Shown here piece by piece: positions 18,111-26,091 of a stretch of DNA of 64,000 nt. Under the pieces are notes generated by a model. The model was given only the letters and a program-made list of their open reading frames with translations. It made no database searches and had not been told where the DNA came from. How positions within the stretch are numbered: the first letter of the stretch is position 1; every line of letters begins with the position of its first letter. Both the position numbers and the translations under genes were made by a program. The DNA comes from Geomicrobium sediminis (GTDB taxonomy: Bacteria > Bacillota > Bacilli > Bacillales > Marinococcaceae), in NCBI RefSeq assembly GCF_016908595.1, contig NZ_JAFBEC010000014.1, positions 1 to 64,000 on the forward strand. Direction: 5' to 3'.

Positions 18111-18207
18111 GCACTCCACCCCTATTTCATTTCTATCTTTACTGATCATACACATGAAACATGAACTGTATATGACTTGGTACATTTGTCATCAGTCGTT
18201 CACATTT

Positions 18208-19578
18208 TTATTTTTCATCTTCTGTTTCGTTAATCGACACGTACATGCTCGTTCCAAGGTTACGTTTGCTTTCTACTTTAATACTAAACTTATGCAAATC
18301 TAAAATTCGCTTAACGAGGGAGAGCCCGAGCCCATTACCACTGATCTGTGGTGTTCTCGATGTATCCACCGTGTAAAATCTCTCAAACACGTATGGCAGG
18401 TGTTCTTTCGGGATGCCCATGCCTTGATCTCGAAAAACAATTGTAAATTTTCCACGGTCATTTTTCGCTTCAATATCAATGACCCCATCTCGGTCGGAGA
18501 ACTTAATTGCATTTGTTAGTAAGTTCATCCACACTTGCTCCATTAAATCTTGATCGGCAACGATCATAATTTGAGGAAGGTCAATGTTGATCGTTATGTT
18601 TTCTTGTTCCCATAACAATTGGGTGGAAAGAACGACACGTCGAATTTGCTCATCAACTAAGTATTCGTGCTTTTCAATGGGATGATGTTCTGACTCGAGC
18701 GAAGCGAGTTGGAGTAAATGATCACTCAGTCGTGAAAGTCGTTGTGTACTTGAATGGATGATATCTAAGTACTCTTTTTGTTCATCTTCTTTTACAACAC
18801 CGTCACGAATTGCCTGAACGAATCCATTAATTGTCGTCATTGGGGACTTAAATTCATGCGAAACGTTGCTAACAAACTCTTGTCTCATCGTTTCAATTTG
18901 TTGTAGTTCTTTGGACATATAATTAAAATTGTCGACGAGCTCGCCTATCTCATCTTCCCTTTTTTTCTTAATGTAAACCGAGAAATCACCTTTCGCCATT
19001 TTTCTAGCTGCATTGGATAATTGATTGATCGGTGAGATAATCGGGGTAGACGCTACTACAAATCCTAAGCTACCAATAATTAATACGATCATCAATACGA
19101 CTAGGACAATATGCCGAACCGCTTCTGACTCCTCTGTGATATCAAACTGGTAAACAAACGTATAATTTTCGCCCTGAATCTCTTTTGGGGCAACGACTTC
19201 AAACATGTCTACATCACTTCGAAACGTAAACGCCGTTTCTAATTCGTCGAGATGATTTATACGATTTATGGAAGTCGTTGATATAGAGCTCGCCTGTTCG
19301 GTTGAAAAAGCTACATCACGATCCCCATCAATTGCAATCACTTCAGCTTGATATAACTTTACTAGTTCCTCAATCTCTCCAAATGAATCAAGCTCTTTAG
19401 CTTGAAGTACGGTATTCATTCCTGATTCAATACTCGTAACCGATAATTCAGATTGATAATGTTCCGGGTACATGAAATAAGCATAAACGTAAGCGATCAA
19501 TAAACTGACAAATAAAACGACGATAAACGTAATAACAATGCGCACATGAAAACGTTGACGCCACAGTAGAAATAACAT
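18208..19578 (-). CDS. Sensor histidine kinase
   Basis: A 456-residue membrane kinase. TM1 is at about 14-36, an extracytoplasmic sensor at about 37-158, TM2 at about 159-183, HAMP at about 184-236, then HisKA with the phosphorylated His in NVSHEFKSPMTTING (about residue 247) and an HATPase with N box (MNLLTNAIKFS), G1 (DQGMGIP), F (YVFERFY) and G2 (GNGLGLSL). Its ATG directly abuts the regulator stop codon, so both come from one transcript. Length and layout resemble the HssS-type family, but the ligand cannot be told. The RND exporter follows 97 bases downstream in the same direction. Confidence 0.88.
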   Translation of the reverse strand: MLFLLWRQRFHVRIVITFIVVLFVSLLIAYVYAYFMYPEHYQSELSVTSIESGMNTVLQAKELDSFGEIEELVKLYQAEVIAIDGDRDVAFSTEQASSISTTSINRINHLDELETAFTFRSDVDMFEVVAPKEIQGENYTFVYQFDITEESEAVRHIVLVVLMIVLIIGSLGFVVASTPIISPINQLSNAARKMAKGDFSVYIKKKREDEIGELVDNFNYMSKELQQIETMRQEFVSNVSHEFKSPMTTINGFVQAIRDGVVKEDEQKEYLDIIHSSTQRLSRLSDHLLQLASLESEHHPIEKHEYLVDEQIRRVVLSTQLLWEQENITINIDLPQIMIVADQDLMEQVWMNLLTNAIKFSDRDGVIDIEAKNDRGKFTIVFRDQGMGIPKEHLPYVFERFYTVDTSRTPQISGNGLGLSLVKRILDLHKFSIKVESKRNLGTSMYVSINETEDEK

Positions 19579-20250
19579 TTAATTCATCGCCTCGAGTGCA
19601 TAACCTAGCCCGCGCACAGTTTTTATTGATAACTCTGGTAGATGGCGAATTTTTTCACGTAAACGTTTAATATGTACATCTACCGTTCGATCGTCACCTG
19701 TAAAATCAATTCCCCAAATCGATTCTATTAATTGTTCCCTCGTAAAAATCTTCCCTGGAAATTTCGCTAGATGAAAAAGTAACTCACATTCCTTCTTCTT
19801 TAAGACCACAACGTCATCGTCTTTTATGACTTGGAGGCGATCTAAATCTATCGTATACGCTCCAATTGTCGTGACCTGGTGACTTCCACTGTCTGAACGC
19901 TTTAGTAGAGCTTTCACTCGTAACGTCATTTCAATCGGATCGAACGGTTTCACTAAGTAATCATCCGTTCCGGCATTAAATCCGTTGATCTTATCTTTAG
20001 ACTCTCCTTTTGCCGTAATCATTAAGATTGGGATTGACGACTGTTCTCGAATGGATTTCGTTAATTGAATGCCATCAAGTTTCGGCATCATTACATCAAT
20101 TAATGCAAGTGAGACGTCTTGCTGCTTCATGTACAGTAGTGCTTCTTTCCCATCGCAAGCTTCGATTACTTTATAACTTGCATTTTCTAAGTATAAACGG
20201 ATTAACTTTCGAATATGTGCATCATCATCAGCAACAAGGATTGTCGCCAC
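19579..20250 (-). CDS. OmpR-family response regulator
   Basis: A 223-residue regulator. The receiver domain (1-115) has the acidic pair DDD at 7-9, the phospho-acceptor Asp in LIDVMMP (about residue 52), the Thr in ITAKG and Lys in VKPFD. The C-terminal 125-222 is a winged helix (ECELLFHLAKFPGKIFTREQ, DDRTVDVHIKRLREKI, VRGLGYALE). The start is GTG with GGAGGGG 6 bases upstream. It is the first gene of the regulator-kinase-RND set. The winged-helix sequence is close in pattern to HssR, a resemblance not an identification. Confidence 0.9.
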   Translation of the reverse strand: MATILVADDDAHIRKLIRLYLENASYKVIEACDGKEALLYMKQQDVSLALIDVMMPKLDGIQLTKSIREQSSIPILMITAKGESKDKINGFNAGTDDYLVKPFDPIEMTLRVKALLKRSDSGSHQVTTIGAYTIDLDRLQVIKDDDVVVLKKKECELLFHLAKFPGKIFTREQLIESIWGIDFTGDDRTVDVHIKRLREKIRHLPELSIKTVRGLGYALEAMN

Positions 20251-20319
20251 ATCAAACCCCTCCTAATCCCTTTAGTGTATACCTACAACATGAACTGATT
20301 ATGACAAATACGAGTAAAA

Positions 20320-20347
20320 ATCGCAAAAAACTGCTTCTGAACCCGAA
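20320..20347 (-). terminator. Possible attenuator ahead of the response regulator
   Basis: TGCTTC/GAAGCA arms (20330-20335 and 20342-20347) followed on the minus strand by GTTTTTTG. No minus-strand gene lies upstream, so it would act on a leader started at the promoter at 20369-20397. Confidence 0.45.
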
Positions 20348-20368
20348 GCAATCAGATTTAATTCGTAT

Positions 20369-20403
20369 TTTATATTGTAGTTCTATTTAATTTCCAATAT
20401 AAT
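20369..20403. promoter_or_regulatory. Interlocked divergent promoters, regulator / dctP
   Basis: Plus strand: TTGTAG (20375-20380), 17 bases, TATAAT (20398-20403), reading to dctP. Minus strand: TTGGAA (complement of 20392-20397), 17 bases, TATAAA (complement of 20369-20374), reading to the response regulator. The two promoters occupy the same 35 bases. Confidence 0.55.
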
Positions 20404-20440
20404 AGTAATTCAATTCAGAAAATTAAAAAGGGGGCATATC

Positions 20441-21547
20441 ATGATTAAATTCCCATTGCGAATCAGCTTTTTGGTAGCGCTTACATCGTCATTTGTTTTA
20501 GCTAGTTGTGGCATCGATTCTGCCAGTGATGACTTGGACACTTCCGAGGGCGAATCACCGACTGGCGCAGAGACGATTGATGAAGAAGACGTAGAACCCG
20601 ACGAAACAGAAGGTTCATCCGAAAACAATGAAGATGTCATTACGATTGAAGTGGGACACGTTGCTCCACCGAATGAAGCGTATTCCATCGGCATGGAAGC
20701 ATTTGCCGAACAATTGCTAGAAGAGACCGATGGTAGCATCGAGCTTTCCATTTACGGTGGGGGCCAGCTCGGTGGCGAGCGGGATATGGTTGAACAAATT
20801 ACGTTTGGTACGTTAGACATGGGGCTAATCACTTCAGGTCCCGTCGGCAATTTTGTACCTGAACTAGCGGTATTAGAAATGCCTTTTCTGTTCGAAAGTA
20901 CCGATCATGTATATGAAACCGTTGACGGTGAAATCGGCGATGAGTTACTAGGATATATGGAGAACGCCAACATGGTTGGACTCGGAATTTGGGAAAACGG
21001 TTTCCGTCATTTCTCGAACGATTCGCATCCAATTGTACATCCTGATGATTTATCAGGTCTCACAATGCGTACGATTGAAAATGATATGCATGTTGATACG
21101 TACAATGCATTAGGCGCGTCACCAACTCCAATTGCTTGGCCAGAAACGTACTCTTCAATTCAACAAGGAATTGTAGATGGTCTTGATACGTCTTACGGGG
21201 TATTTGAAAGTGGGAATCTATTTGAAGTTCAAGACTACTATACTGAAACAAATCTCTATTATGCATCCGCTTACTTAATTATGAATCAAGACCGATTCGA
21301 CTCGTTACCTGAAGATCTACAAGATACATTACAGACGTTAGGTCGTTCGTTTGCTAGTGAACAGCGAGCAATTAATCAAGATATGGAAGTCGAACAAAAA
21401 CAACATATGATTGATGAAGGCATGGAAATTGTTGATCATTCAGAAGTCGATATTGAAGCGTTTCGTGAATCGGTTCAATCTGTGTACGATCGCCATGCTG
21501 ATTCCTTTGGGGACTATGTTGAGCGCATTACGAATCTAAACCGTTGA
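20441..21547 (+). CDS. dctP: TRAP transporter substrate-binding lipoprotein
   Basis: A 368-residue DctP-family solute receptor for a secondary TRAP importer. Residues 1-22 form a lipoprotein signal ending in LASC; an acidic linker of about 45 residues follows, then the binding domain from about 66 (TIEVGHVAPPNEAYSIGMEAF) with family landmarks LGGERDMVEQITFGTLDMG, FRHFSNDSHPI, and the ligand-carboxylate Arg region LTMRTIEND. DctP family members usually bind C4-dicarboxylates or sugar acids; the ligand is not shown here. GGGGG lies 7 bases upstream. First of dctP-dctQ-dctM. Confidence 0.9.
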   Translation: MIKFPLRISFLVALTSSFVLASCGIDSASDDLDTSEGESPTGAETIDEEDVEPDETEGSSENNEDVITIEVGHVAPPNEAYSIGMEAFAEQLLEETDGSIELSIYGGGQLGGERDMVEQITFGTLDMGLITSGPVGNFVPELAVLEMPFLFESTDHVYETVDGEIGDELLGYMENANMVGLGIWENGFRHFSNDSHPIVHPDDLSGLTMRTIENDMHVDTYNALGASPTPIAWPETYSSIQQGIVDGLDTSYGVFESGNLFEVQDYYTETNLYYASAYLIMNQDRFDSLPEDLQDTLQTLGRSFASEQRAINQDMEVEQKQHMIDEGMEIVDHSEVDIEAFRESVQSVYDRHADSFGDYVERITNLNR

Positions 21548-21568
21548 CTATAGAAGGTAGGGATCAGA

Positions 21569-22078
21569 TTGTGGCACAAAATCATCACAAAAATCAATCG
21601 CATCGTTGAAAATATAACTGCTCTCTTGCTTGCACTCATGGTGCTCGCTGTTTTCGTGCAGATCGTTAGCCGAGCGTTATTTAATATGTCGTTTCCTTGG
21701 ACCGAAGAACTTGCCCGCTACCTAATGATTTGGGTGACGTTTCTCGGTGCTAGTTTTGCTTTTCAATATGGTGCACATATTAGTATCGAGGCTTTCGTTT
21801 CGAGACTAAAACAACAATGGTCGCAAATTCTTCATGTCATTGTAGCTATTGTCTGTACAGCTTTCTTTTTCATCTTAATCGTAAAGGGAATCGAAATGAT
21901 GGACCGCTCTATGATTCAGCGATCCGCAGCACTCGGCATTCCTATGGGCTATGTATATAGTGTCATCCCTATAAGCGGTTGTTTAATGATTCTTAACCTC
22001 ATTGACGTCACTATGAAAGCACTTAAGCAGCCAGAACAAACCGATTCAACAAAGAAGGGCATCGAAGGGGTGGAATAA
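21569..22078 (+). CDS. dctQ: TRAP transporter small permease
   Basis: A 169-residue four-TM DctQ subunit. Hydrophobic segments lie at about 17-39, 49-66, 88-108 and 128-150; the family signature FPWTEELARYLMIWVTFLGAS is at about 43-63. It bridges the binding protein and the large permease. The start is TTG (21569) after AGGTAGGG; no in-frame ATG precedes TM1. The stop codon directly abuts the dctM ATG, showing coupling. Confidence 0.88.
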   Translation: MWHKIITKINRIVENITALLLALMVLAVFVQIVSRALFNMSFPWTEELARYLMIWVTFLGASFAFQYGAHISIEAFVSRLKQQWSQILHVIVAIVCTAFFFILIVKGIEMMDRSMIQRSAALGIPMGYVYSVIPISGCLMILNLIDVTMKALKQPEQTDSTKKGIEGVE

Positions 22079-23356
22079 ATGGTTATCCTTTTATTTGTCG
22101 CACTATTCGTATTATTCCTGATCAACGTCCCAATTGCGATTGCCCTCGGCCTTGCATCTGTCATCGTCTTCATTGCAAGTGGACAAACCGACTTAATTAC
22201 GTTACCTCAACGAATGTTCGCAGCGTTAGACTCGTTTCCATTAATGGCTGCACCTTTCTTCATTTTAGCTGGGAAGTTGATGGAACATGGTGGTATATCA
22301 CAGCGGATCGTTGACTTTGCCAAAAGCCTTGTCGGACAATTTCGCGGAGGTTTAGCACACGTTGCAATCGTCTCTTGTTTAATCTTTGCTGCACTTTCAG
22401 GCTCAGCATCCGCAACGACCGCCGCAGTTGGTGCCATTTTAATCTCATCGATGGTTAAAAACGGTTATGACCGCAATTTCGCAGCAGCGGTTAATGCAGC
22501 CGGTGGAACGACAGGAATTATTATTCCACCTAGCGTACCATTAGTGTTGTACGGTGTTTCAGCGGGTACCTCGGTTGGTGCATTGTTCATCGCTGGAATT
22601 TTACCAGGCATTATGATTGGCTTGTCGTTAATGCTCGTCGCCTATATTATCTCTAGAATTAAAGGGTACGGAGCCGCTTCAGAACCAACGAACATCAGAA
22701 AAATCGGCACGTCATTTAAAGATGCTTTTCTCGCTTTACTAATGCCCATCATTATTTTAGGAGGTATTTACGGTGGCTTTTTTACACCGACCGAAGCCTC
22801 GGCAATCGCGGTTGTATATGGATTTTTGGTCGGTATTTTTGTATACAAGCAATTAACGCTTGGCGTTATGAGAAAAATACTCGTAGAATCTGCGGTCACT
22901 TCGTCAGTGATTATGTTCATCATCTCAACTGCAGCTTTATTTGGAATGATTTTAACACGAGAACAAGTTCCTCAATCGTTCGCAGGTCTGATTATGGACT
23001 CAGCGTTATCACCGATTATGATTATTTTGTTAATTAACGTTATGCTTTTATTAATCGGAACGTTTATGGAAACGATTGCGTCTGTTATCATTCTCACACC
23101 GATACTCCTTCCGATTGTTACTAGCATCGGTATGGACCCGGTGCACTTTGGTATCATTATGATCGTTAACTTATCGATCGGTTTGATTACCCCACCGGTT
23201 GGTGTATCGTTATTTGTTGCGGCACAAGTCGGAGAAACGAAATTCGAAGGTGTCGTACGAGCGGTTACACCATTTCTCTTAATGATGATTATCAACGTGC
23301 TTATTGTCACGTTCTTCCCTTTCCTAAGCATGGGCTTACTGCAGTTACGGCAATAA
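22079..23356 (+). CDS. dctM: TRAP transporter large permease
   Basis: A 425-residue sodium-coupled DctM permease with about 12 hydrophobic segments. Landmarks: FPLMAAPFFILAGKLMEHGG at about 51-70, FAALSGSASATTAAVGAILI at about 101-120, GGTTGIIIPPSVPLVLYG and LITPPVGVSLFVAA near the end. These are conserved ion/substrate-path segments of the family. AAGGGGTGG lies before the ATG. A bidirectional terminator follows. No regulator or catabolic gene is adjacent, so the substrate stays open. Confidence 0.9.
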   Translation: MVILLFVALFVLFLINVPIAIALGLASVIVFIASGQTDLITLPQRMFAALDSFPLMAAPFFILAGKLMEHGGISQRIVDFAKSLVGQFRGGLAHVAIVSCLIFAALSGSASATTAAVGAILISSMVKNGYDRNFAAAVNAAGGTTGIIIPPSVPLVLYGVSAGTSVGALFIAGILPGIMIGLSLMLVAYIISRIKGYGAASEPTNIRKIGTSFKDAFLALLMPIIILGGIYGGFFTPTEASAIAVVYGFLVGIFVYKQLTLGVMRKILVESAVTSSVIMFIISTAALFGMILTREQVPQSFAGLIMDSALSPIMIILLINVMLLLIGTFMETIASVIILTPILLPIVTSIGMDPVHFGIIMIVNLSIGLITPPVGVSLFVAAQVGETKFEGVVRAVTPFLLMMIINVLIVTFFPFLSMGLLQLRQ

Positions 23357-23357
23357 A

Positions 23358-23394
23358 AAAACGATGAATGGCACTTTGGCCGTTCATCGTTTTG
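23358..23394. terminator. Bidirectional terminator, dctM / ribU
   Basis: Arms 23360-23372 and 23379-23391 (13 bp with one G-U), A-run before and T-run after, in the 40-base gap between convergent genes; T-rich tails exist on both strands. Confidence 0.88.
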
Positions 23395-23396
23395 TA

Positions 23397-23999
23397 TTAT
23401 TGTTCATGAACGGTCGGCTTCTTAAGCGTTGCACCCACACGCTGTTTTTTGAGGAGTGGGTATAGCTTTAAGAATACAGGCACAAAAACCGCACCGACGA
23501 CAATTCCTTTAATTAAGTTAAAAGGTAAAATACCACCTAACACCATCGTAAGCATCATACCGCTAGAAAGATCCATTCCAACGAGCCATACATATGCCGG
23601 TAAGAAGATAAAGTAATTTAATACACTAAGAATTACCGTTAAGGACACTGTACCGACACCAATTCCGAGTACGAGACTCTTCGTCGTACGGAAACGACGA
23701 TAAATGTATGCAATCGGCAAAACGAACGCTAAACTTGCCATAAAGTTCGTAACCATACCAATTGGGTCGCCTGCTCCCATAAACAATGTGTACAATGCAA
23801 TCTTAACCCCAGCAACTGCAATGCCTGCAACCGGTGAGAATAAAATCGCTGCTAAAAGAACTGGAATCTCACTAAAATCCAAACTCAAAAAGTTTGCCGG
23901 TAAAAACGGAATTGGGAAACTAATAAACATAAACGCAGTTCCCATCGCACCTAATATTGCGTAACTTACGAGCCGAAACGTCTTTGTTTGTTGATTCAT
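23397..23999 (-). CDS. ribU: Riboflavin ECF transporter S component
   Basis: A 200-residue membrane protein with about six TM helices. It is the substrate-binding S subunit of an energy-coupling-factor importer; the shared ATPase/T module is not in the window. Landmarks of the RibU family: FPIPFLPANFLSLDFSEIP at about 30-48 and the central GDPIGMVTNF. The decisive evidence is the FMN riboswitch and terminator in its leader, which marks flavin-repressed uptake. GGGAGAG lies before the ATG. Confidence 0.92.
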   Translation of the reverse strand: MNQQTKTFRLVSYAILGAMGTAFMFISFPIPFLPANFLSLDFSEIPVLLAAILFSPVAGIAVAGVKIALYTLFMGAGDPIGMVTNFMASLAFVLPIAYIYRRFRTTKSLVLGIGVGTVSLTVILSVLNYFIFLPAYVWLVGMDLSSGMMLTMVLGGILPFNLIKGIVVGAVFVPVFLKLYPLLKKQRVGATLKKPTVHEQ

Positions 24000-24060
24000 A
24001 ACTCATCTCTCCCTTCTTCGGTAAAAAAGGGATAACAGAGGCATCATTGTTTTGATGATA

Positions 24061-24103
24061 AAAACGAGAAAAGCCCCTTTGTTTAAAAACAAAGGGGCTT
24101 AAA
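24061..24103 (-). terminator. FMN-controlled terminator before ribU
   Basis: AAGCCCCTTTGT (24071-24082) pairs with ACAAAGGGGCTT (24089-24100); the minus strand continues TTCTCGTTTTTATC. It lies between the aptamer and ribU, the usual place of a riboswitch expression platform. Confidence 0.88.
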
Positions 24104-24177
24104 TATCAAAACAAATGATTCGCAAAATAAACATGTATCAACAATTGATACAAGCTTAGAATCGCAAACGATTCTCT

Positions 24178-24318
24178 GCAATCTTCTCCCATCCAGACTT
24201 TACTGTCGGCTCTGGAATTTCACCAGATCAACCACTTAAACATTTAAGCAGCTCACGGACTAATCACAACGATCGTGAATCACCGCCGGTCGGGAATTTC
24301 ACCCTGCCCCGAAGACCA
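24178..24318 (-). promoter_or_regulatory. FMN riboswitch (RFN element)
   Basis: On the minus strand the element reads from TCTTCGGGGCAGGGTGAAAT through the CCGACCGGCGGT segment, the GGTGAAATTCCAGAGCCGAC segment and the closing AGTCTGGATGGGAGAAGAT. All conserved RFN blocks and the closing stem (GTCTTC/GAAGAT) are present. FMN binding should promote the downstream terminator and shut off ribU. Confidence 0.97.
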
Positions 24319-24480
24319 ATTTATTTTATTATGTTTCTATCCTACTGCACTTTATTGATAACGTCAAGTCGTTTACTCGGATTTAATTCTTTTTTCTGAA
24401 AAGTCTTAGGCGCGCTCACAGGTTTAGTTTTCATCCAGATGGGTACCCTTTCTAAGACAAAAACGCGCAAGGAGGCATAC

Positions 24481-25152
24481 ATGCACATTCGATTTGGGTT
24501 TGTTTCTAACGCTTTACATCTCTACGAAGCATCCCCTGCAAAAACGATGACGTTCTCAAGATTCAAATCATTAGATCCAAAGGATGCTCTTTCACAATTA
24601 CATGCGATTACCGAAGAAAACTTACGTCGCACTCGCCGCATTCTTCTTTACACTGTCGCACAACAAATTCCTTTATATCGTTTTTCTTCATCAATCGTTC
24701 CGCTTGCGACTCATTATGATGTCGATTTTGATTATATTACTCCTTTTAGGCACTTATACGAAGAAATTGGCGAAATTGTTAACTCAAATCAATTGCGGAC
24801 GAGCTTCCACCCGAATCAATTTACACTATTCACAAGTCCAAAACAGCACGTCACCGATAACGCCATCAAAGATTTAACGTATCATTACGCATTAAGTAAA
24901 GCGATGAACCTTCATGAAGACATTCGCATAAACATCCATGTTGGTGGCACCTACAATGATCGATCTGAAGCGATCAAACGCTTTTCACACAATATCCAAT
25001 CAATTCCTAAAGCGATTGCAAAACAGATGACATTTGAAAATGATGATATGATTGAAGCTAAAGCAAAAGACCGGGCTTGCCTCAAGCTAATTGAAGACAT
25101 CACAAAGATTCGCGGATACAAGCGCCACTGTGGTGGTATAGTTTCACGATAA
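24481..25152 (+). pseudogene. uvsE: UV damage endonuclease, internally deleted
   Basis: A 223-residue frame that begins as a normal UvsE (HIRFGFVSNALHLYEASPAK; YRFSSSIVPLATH; RTSFHPNQFTLF; INIHVGGTY) but jumps from MTFENDD directly to MIEAKAKDRACLKLIEDI, which in intact homologues lies some 80-90 residues further on. UvsE is a TIM-barrel nuclease with several metal ions; the missing block should contain the FDFHH-type ligands. The reading frame is kept, so a protein may still be made, but it should not be active. Normal length is about 310-320. GGAGG is 5 bases before the ATG at 24481. It overlaps the convergent cyclase gene by 9 bases. Confidence 0.85.
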
Positions 25153-25665
25153 AAAAACTGCGACTGCACGAACGGGCGAACCGTCACCGTCTTTAATTTT
25201 AAGTGGTAGCCCAACGAACAAAAACGGTTCTAACTTAGGAAGACTCTCTAACGAGGCTAGATTTGTATAGGTCACAATTTGTTTCTTTAATAGCGCGCGC
25301 TCAAGCTTCTCGCTAATTTCACCACCAACAAATGGAGGATGGACCTTTACAATTTTTTCATAGTGATCAAGATCTACACAATCAGCAAAGATTAATCCTG
25401 TTTTTTCTGGAAATGGATGTCGTAGATCGATCCGTACAGCTTGACCGAGGAACTGCTGAAGAGGAATCTCACTTAATGTTAAGCCACTTTCATGCATATG
25501 TGAAAATGCATCCACATGTGTGCCCGTATGGCTACCCATTGTCAGTTGACGAACAACGTACTCATCTTCACTAAGCGTACAAACCGTATTGATTGTAACT
25601 TCTGGATCTCCAGGGTATACATCCATTCCATTATGAATGGTCTGACTTAAATCAATTACCTTCAT
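25144..25665 (-). CDS. Cyclase-family (kynurenine-formamidase-like) hydrolase
   Basis: A 173-residue metal-dependent hydrolase of the cyclase/KynB family. The start IDLSQTIHNGMDVYPGDP and the metal motif SHTGTHVDAFSHM at about residues 46-58 (consensus HxGTHxDxPxH; here Phe replaces Pro) are diagnostic. It is somewhat shorter than the usual 200-210 residues. No tryptophan genes lie near, so the true substrate is unclear. GGGGG lies before the ATG. The 3' end overlaps the uvsE remnant. Confidence 0.75.
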   Translation of the reverse strand: MKVIDLSQTIHNGMDVYPGDPEVTINTVCTLSEDEYVVRQLTMGSHTGTHVDAFSHMHESGLTLSEIPLQQFLGQAVRIDLRHPFPEKTGLIFADCVDLDHYEKIVKVHPPFVGGEISEKLERALLKKQIVTYTNLASLESLPKLEPFLFVGLPLKIKDGDGSPVRAVAVFLS

Positions 25666-25683
25666 GCTAATCCCCCAATACGG

Positions 25684-25712
25684 TGAAACGCCTCGCTGTG
25701 CGAGGCGTTTTT
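25684..25712. terminator. Hairpin after copZ
   Basis: A perfect 10-bp stem (25686-25695 with 25701-25710). The plus strand ends in TTTTT, the minus strand only in TTTC, so it may act in both directions, more strongly on plus. Confidence 0.65.
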
Positions 25713-25914
25713 AGATGACATCGTATCCTTGATCTTCAATTTCTTCTACGATTGCTTGTTTCGAGATCGTTTTTTCGTTGTAGTCGACCCCTACTTGATG
25801 CTTGTTCAAATCTACATCAACACGTGTAACACCATCAAGTTGACCGACACTCGTCTCGATTGCTTGTACACAGTGATTACAAGACATTCCTTGTACCGAA
25901 AATGTGTCTTTCAT
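25711..25914 (-). CDS. copZ: Copper chaperone CopZ
   Basis: A 67-residue heavy-metal-associated domain. The Cu(I) motif MSCNHC lies at residues 10-15 and the fold pattern (beta-alpha-beta-beta-alpha-beta) is complete. It should carry Cu(I) to a P-type ATPase or other partner; no copA is in the window. GGAGGG precedes the ATG. The CsoR repressor gene is 2.3 kb away, on the other side of a two-gene ABC exporter. Confidence 0.9.
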   Translation of the reverse strand: MKDTFSVQGMSCNHCVQAIETSVGQLDGVTRVDVDLNKHQVGVDYNEKTISKQAIVEEIEDQGYDVI

Positions 25915-25972
25915 ATCGATCCCTCCTCTTCTCTATCGTACCATGGACAACACCGTGATCAAAAACCTTCCG

Positions 25973-26036
25973 CTTCTTATGTTCATTTCTTAACCTCTTA
26001 TGTTCGTTCCTCGTTCTCTCATTCATTACTTATAAT
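25973..26036 (+). promoter_or_regulatory. Activator-type promoter of the ABC exporter
   Basis: Two 18-base repeats (25973-25990 and 25994-26011) share 15 positions with TCTTATGTTC in common and start exactly 21 bases apart. A perfect TATAAT lies at 26031-26036, while the -35 position (26008-26013, TCCTCG) is poor. Tandem sites two helix turns apart abutting a missing -35 suggest activation by a bound regulator. Confidence 0.45.
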
Positions 26037-26043
26037 TAACTCC

Positions 26044-26059
26044 GGTACACTCACGTACC
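26044..26059. promoter_or_regulatory. Inverted repeat in ABC exporter leader
   Basis: GGTAC-N6-GTACC, between the promoter and the start codon at 26092. It could be an operator or a small RNA hairpin. Confidence 0.3.
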
Positions 26060-26091
26060 ATTGTTAGTAACAAGACGTGAGGTGAACAAAT

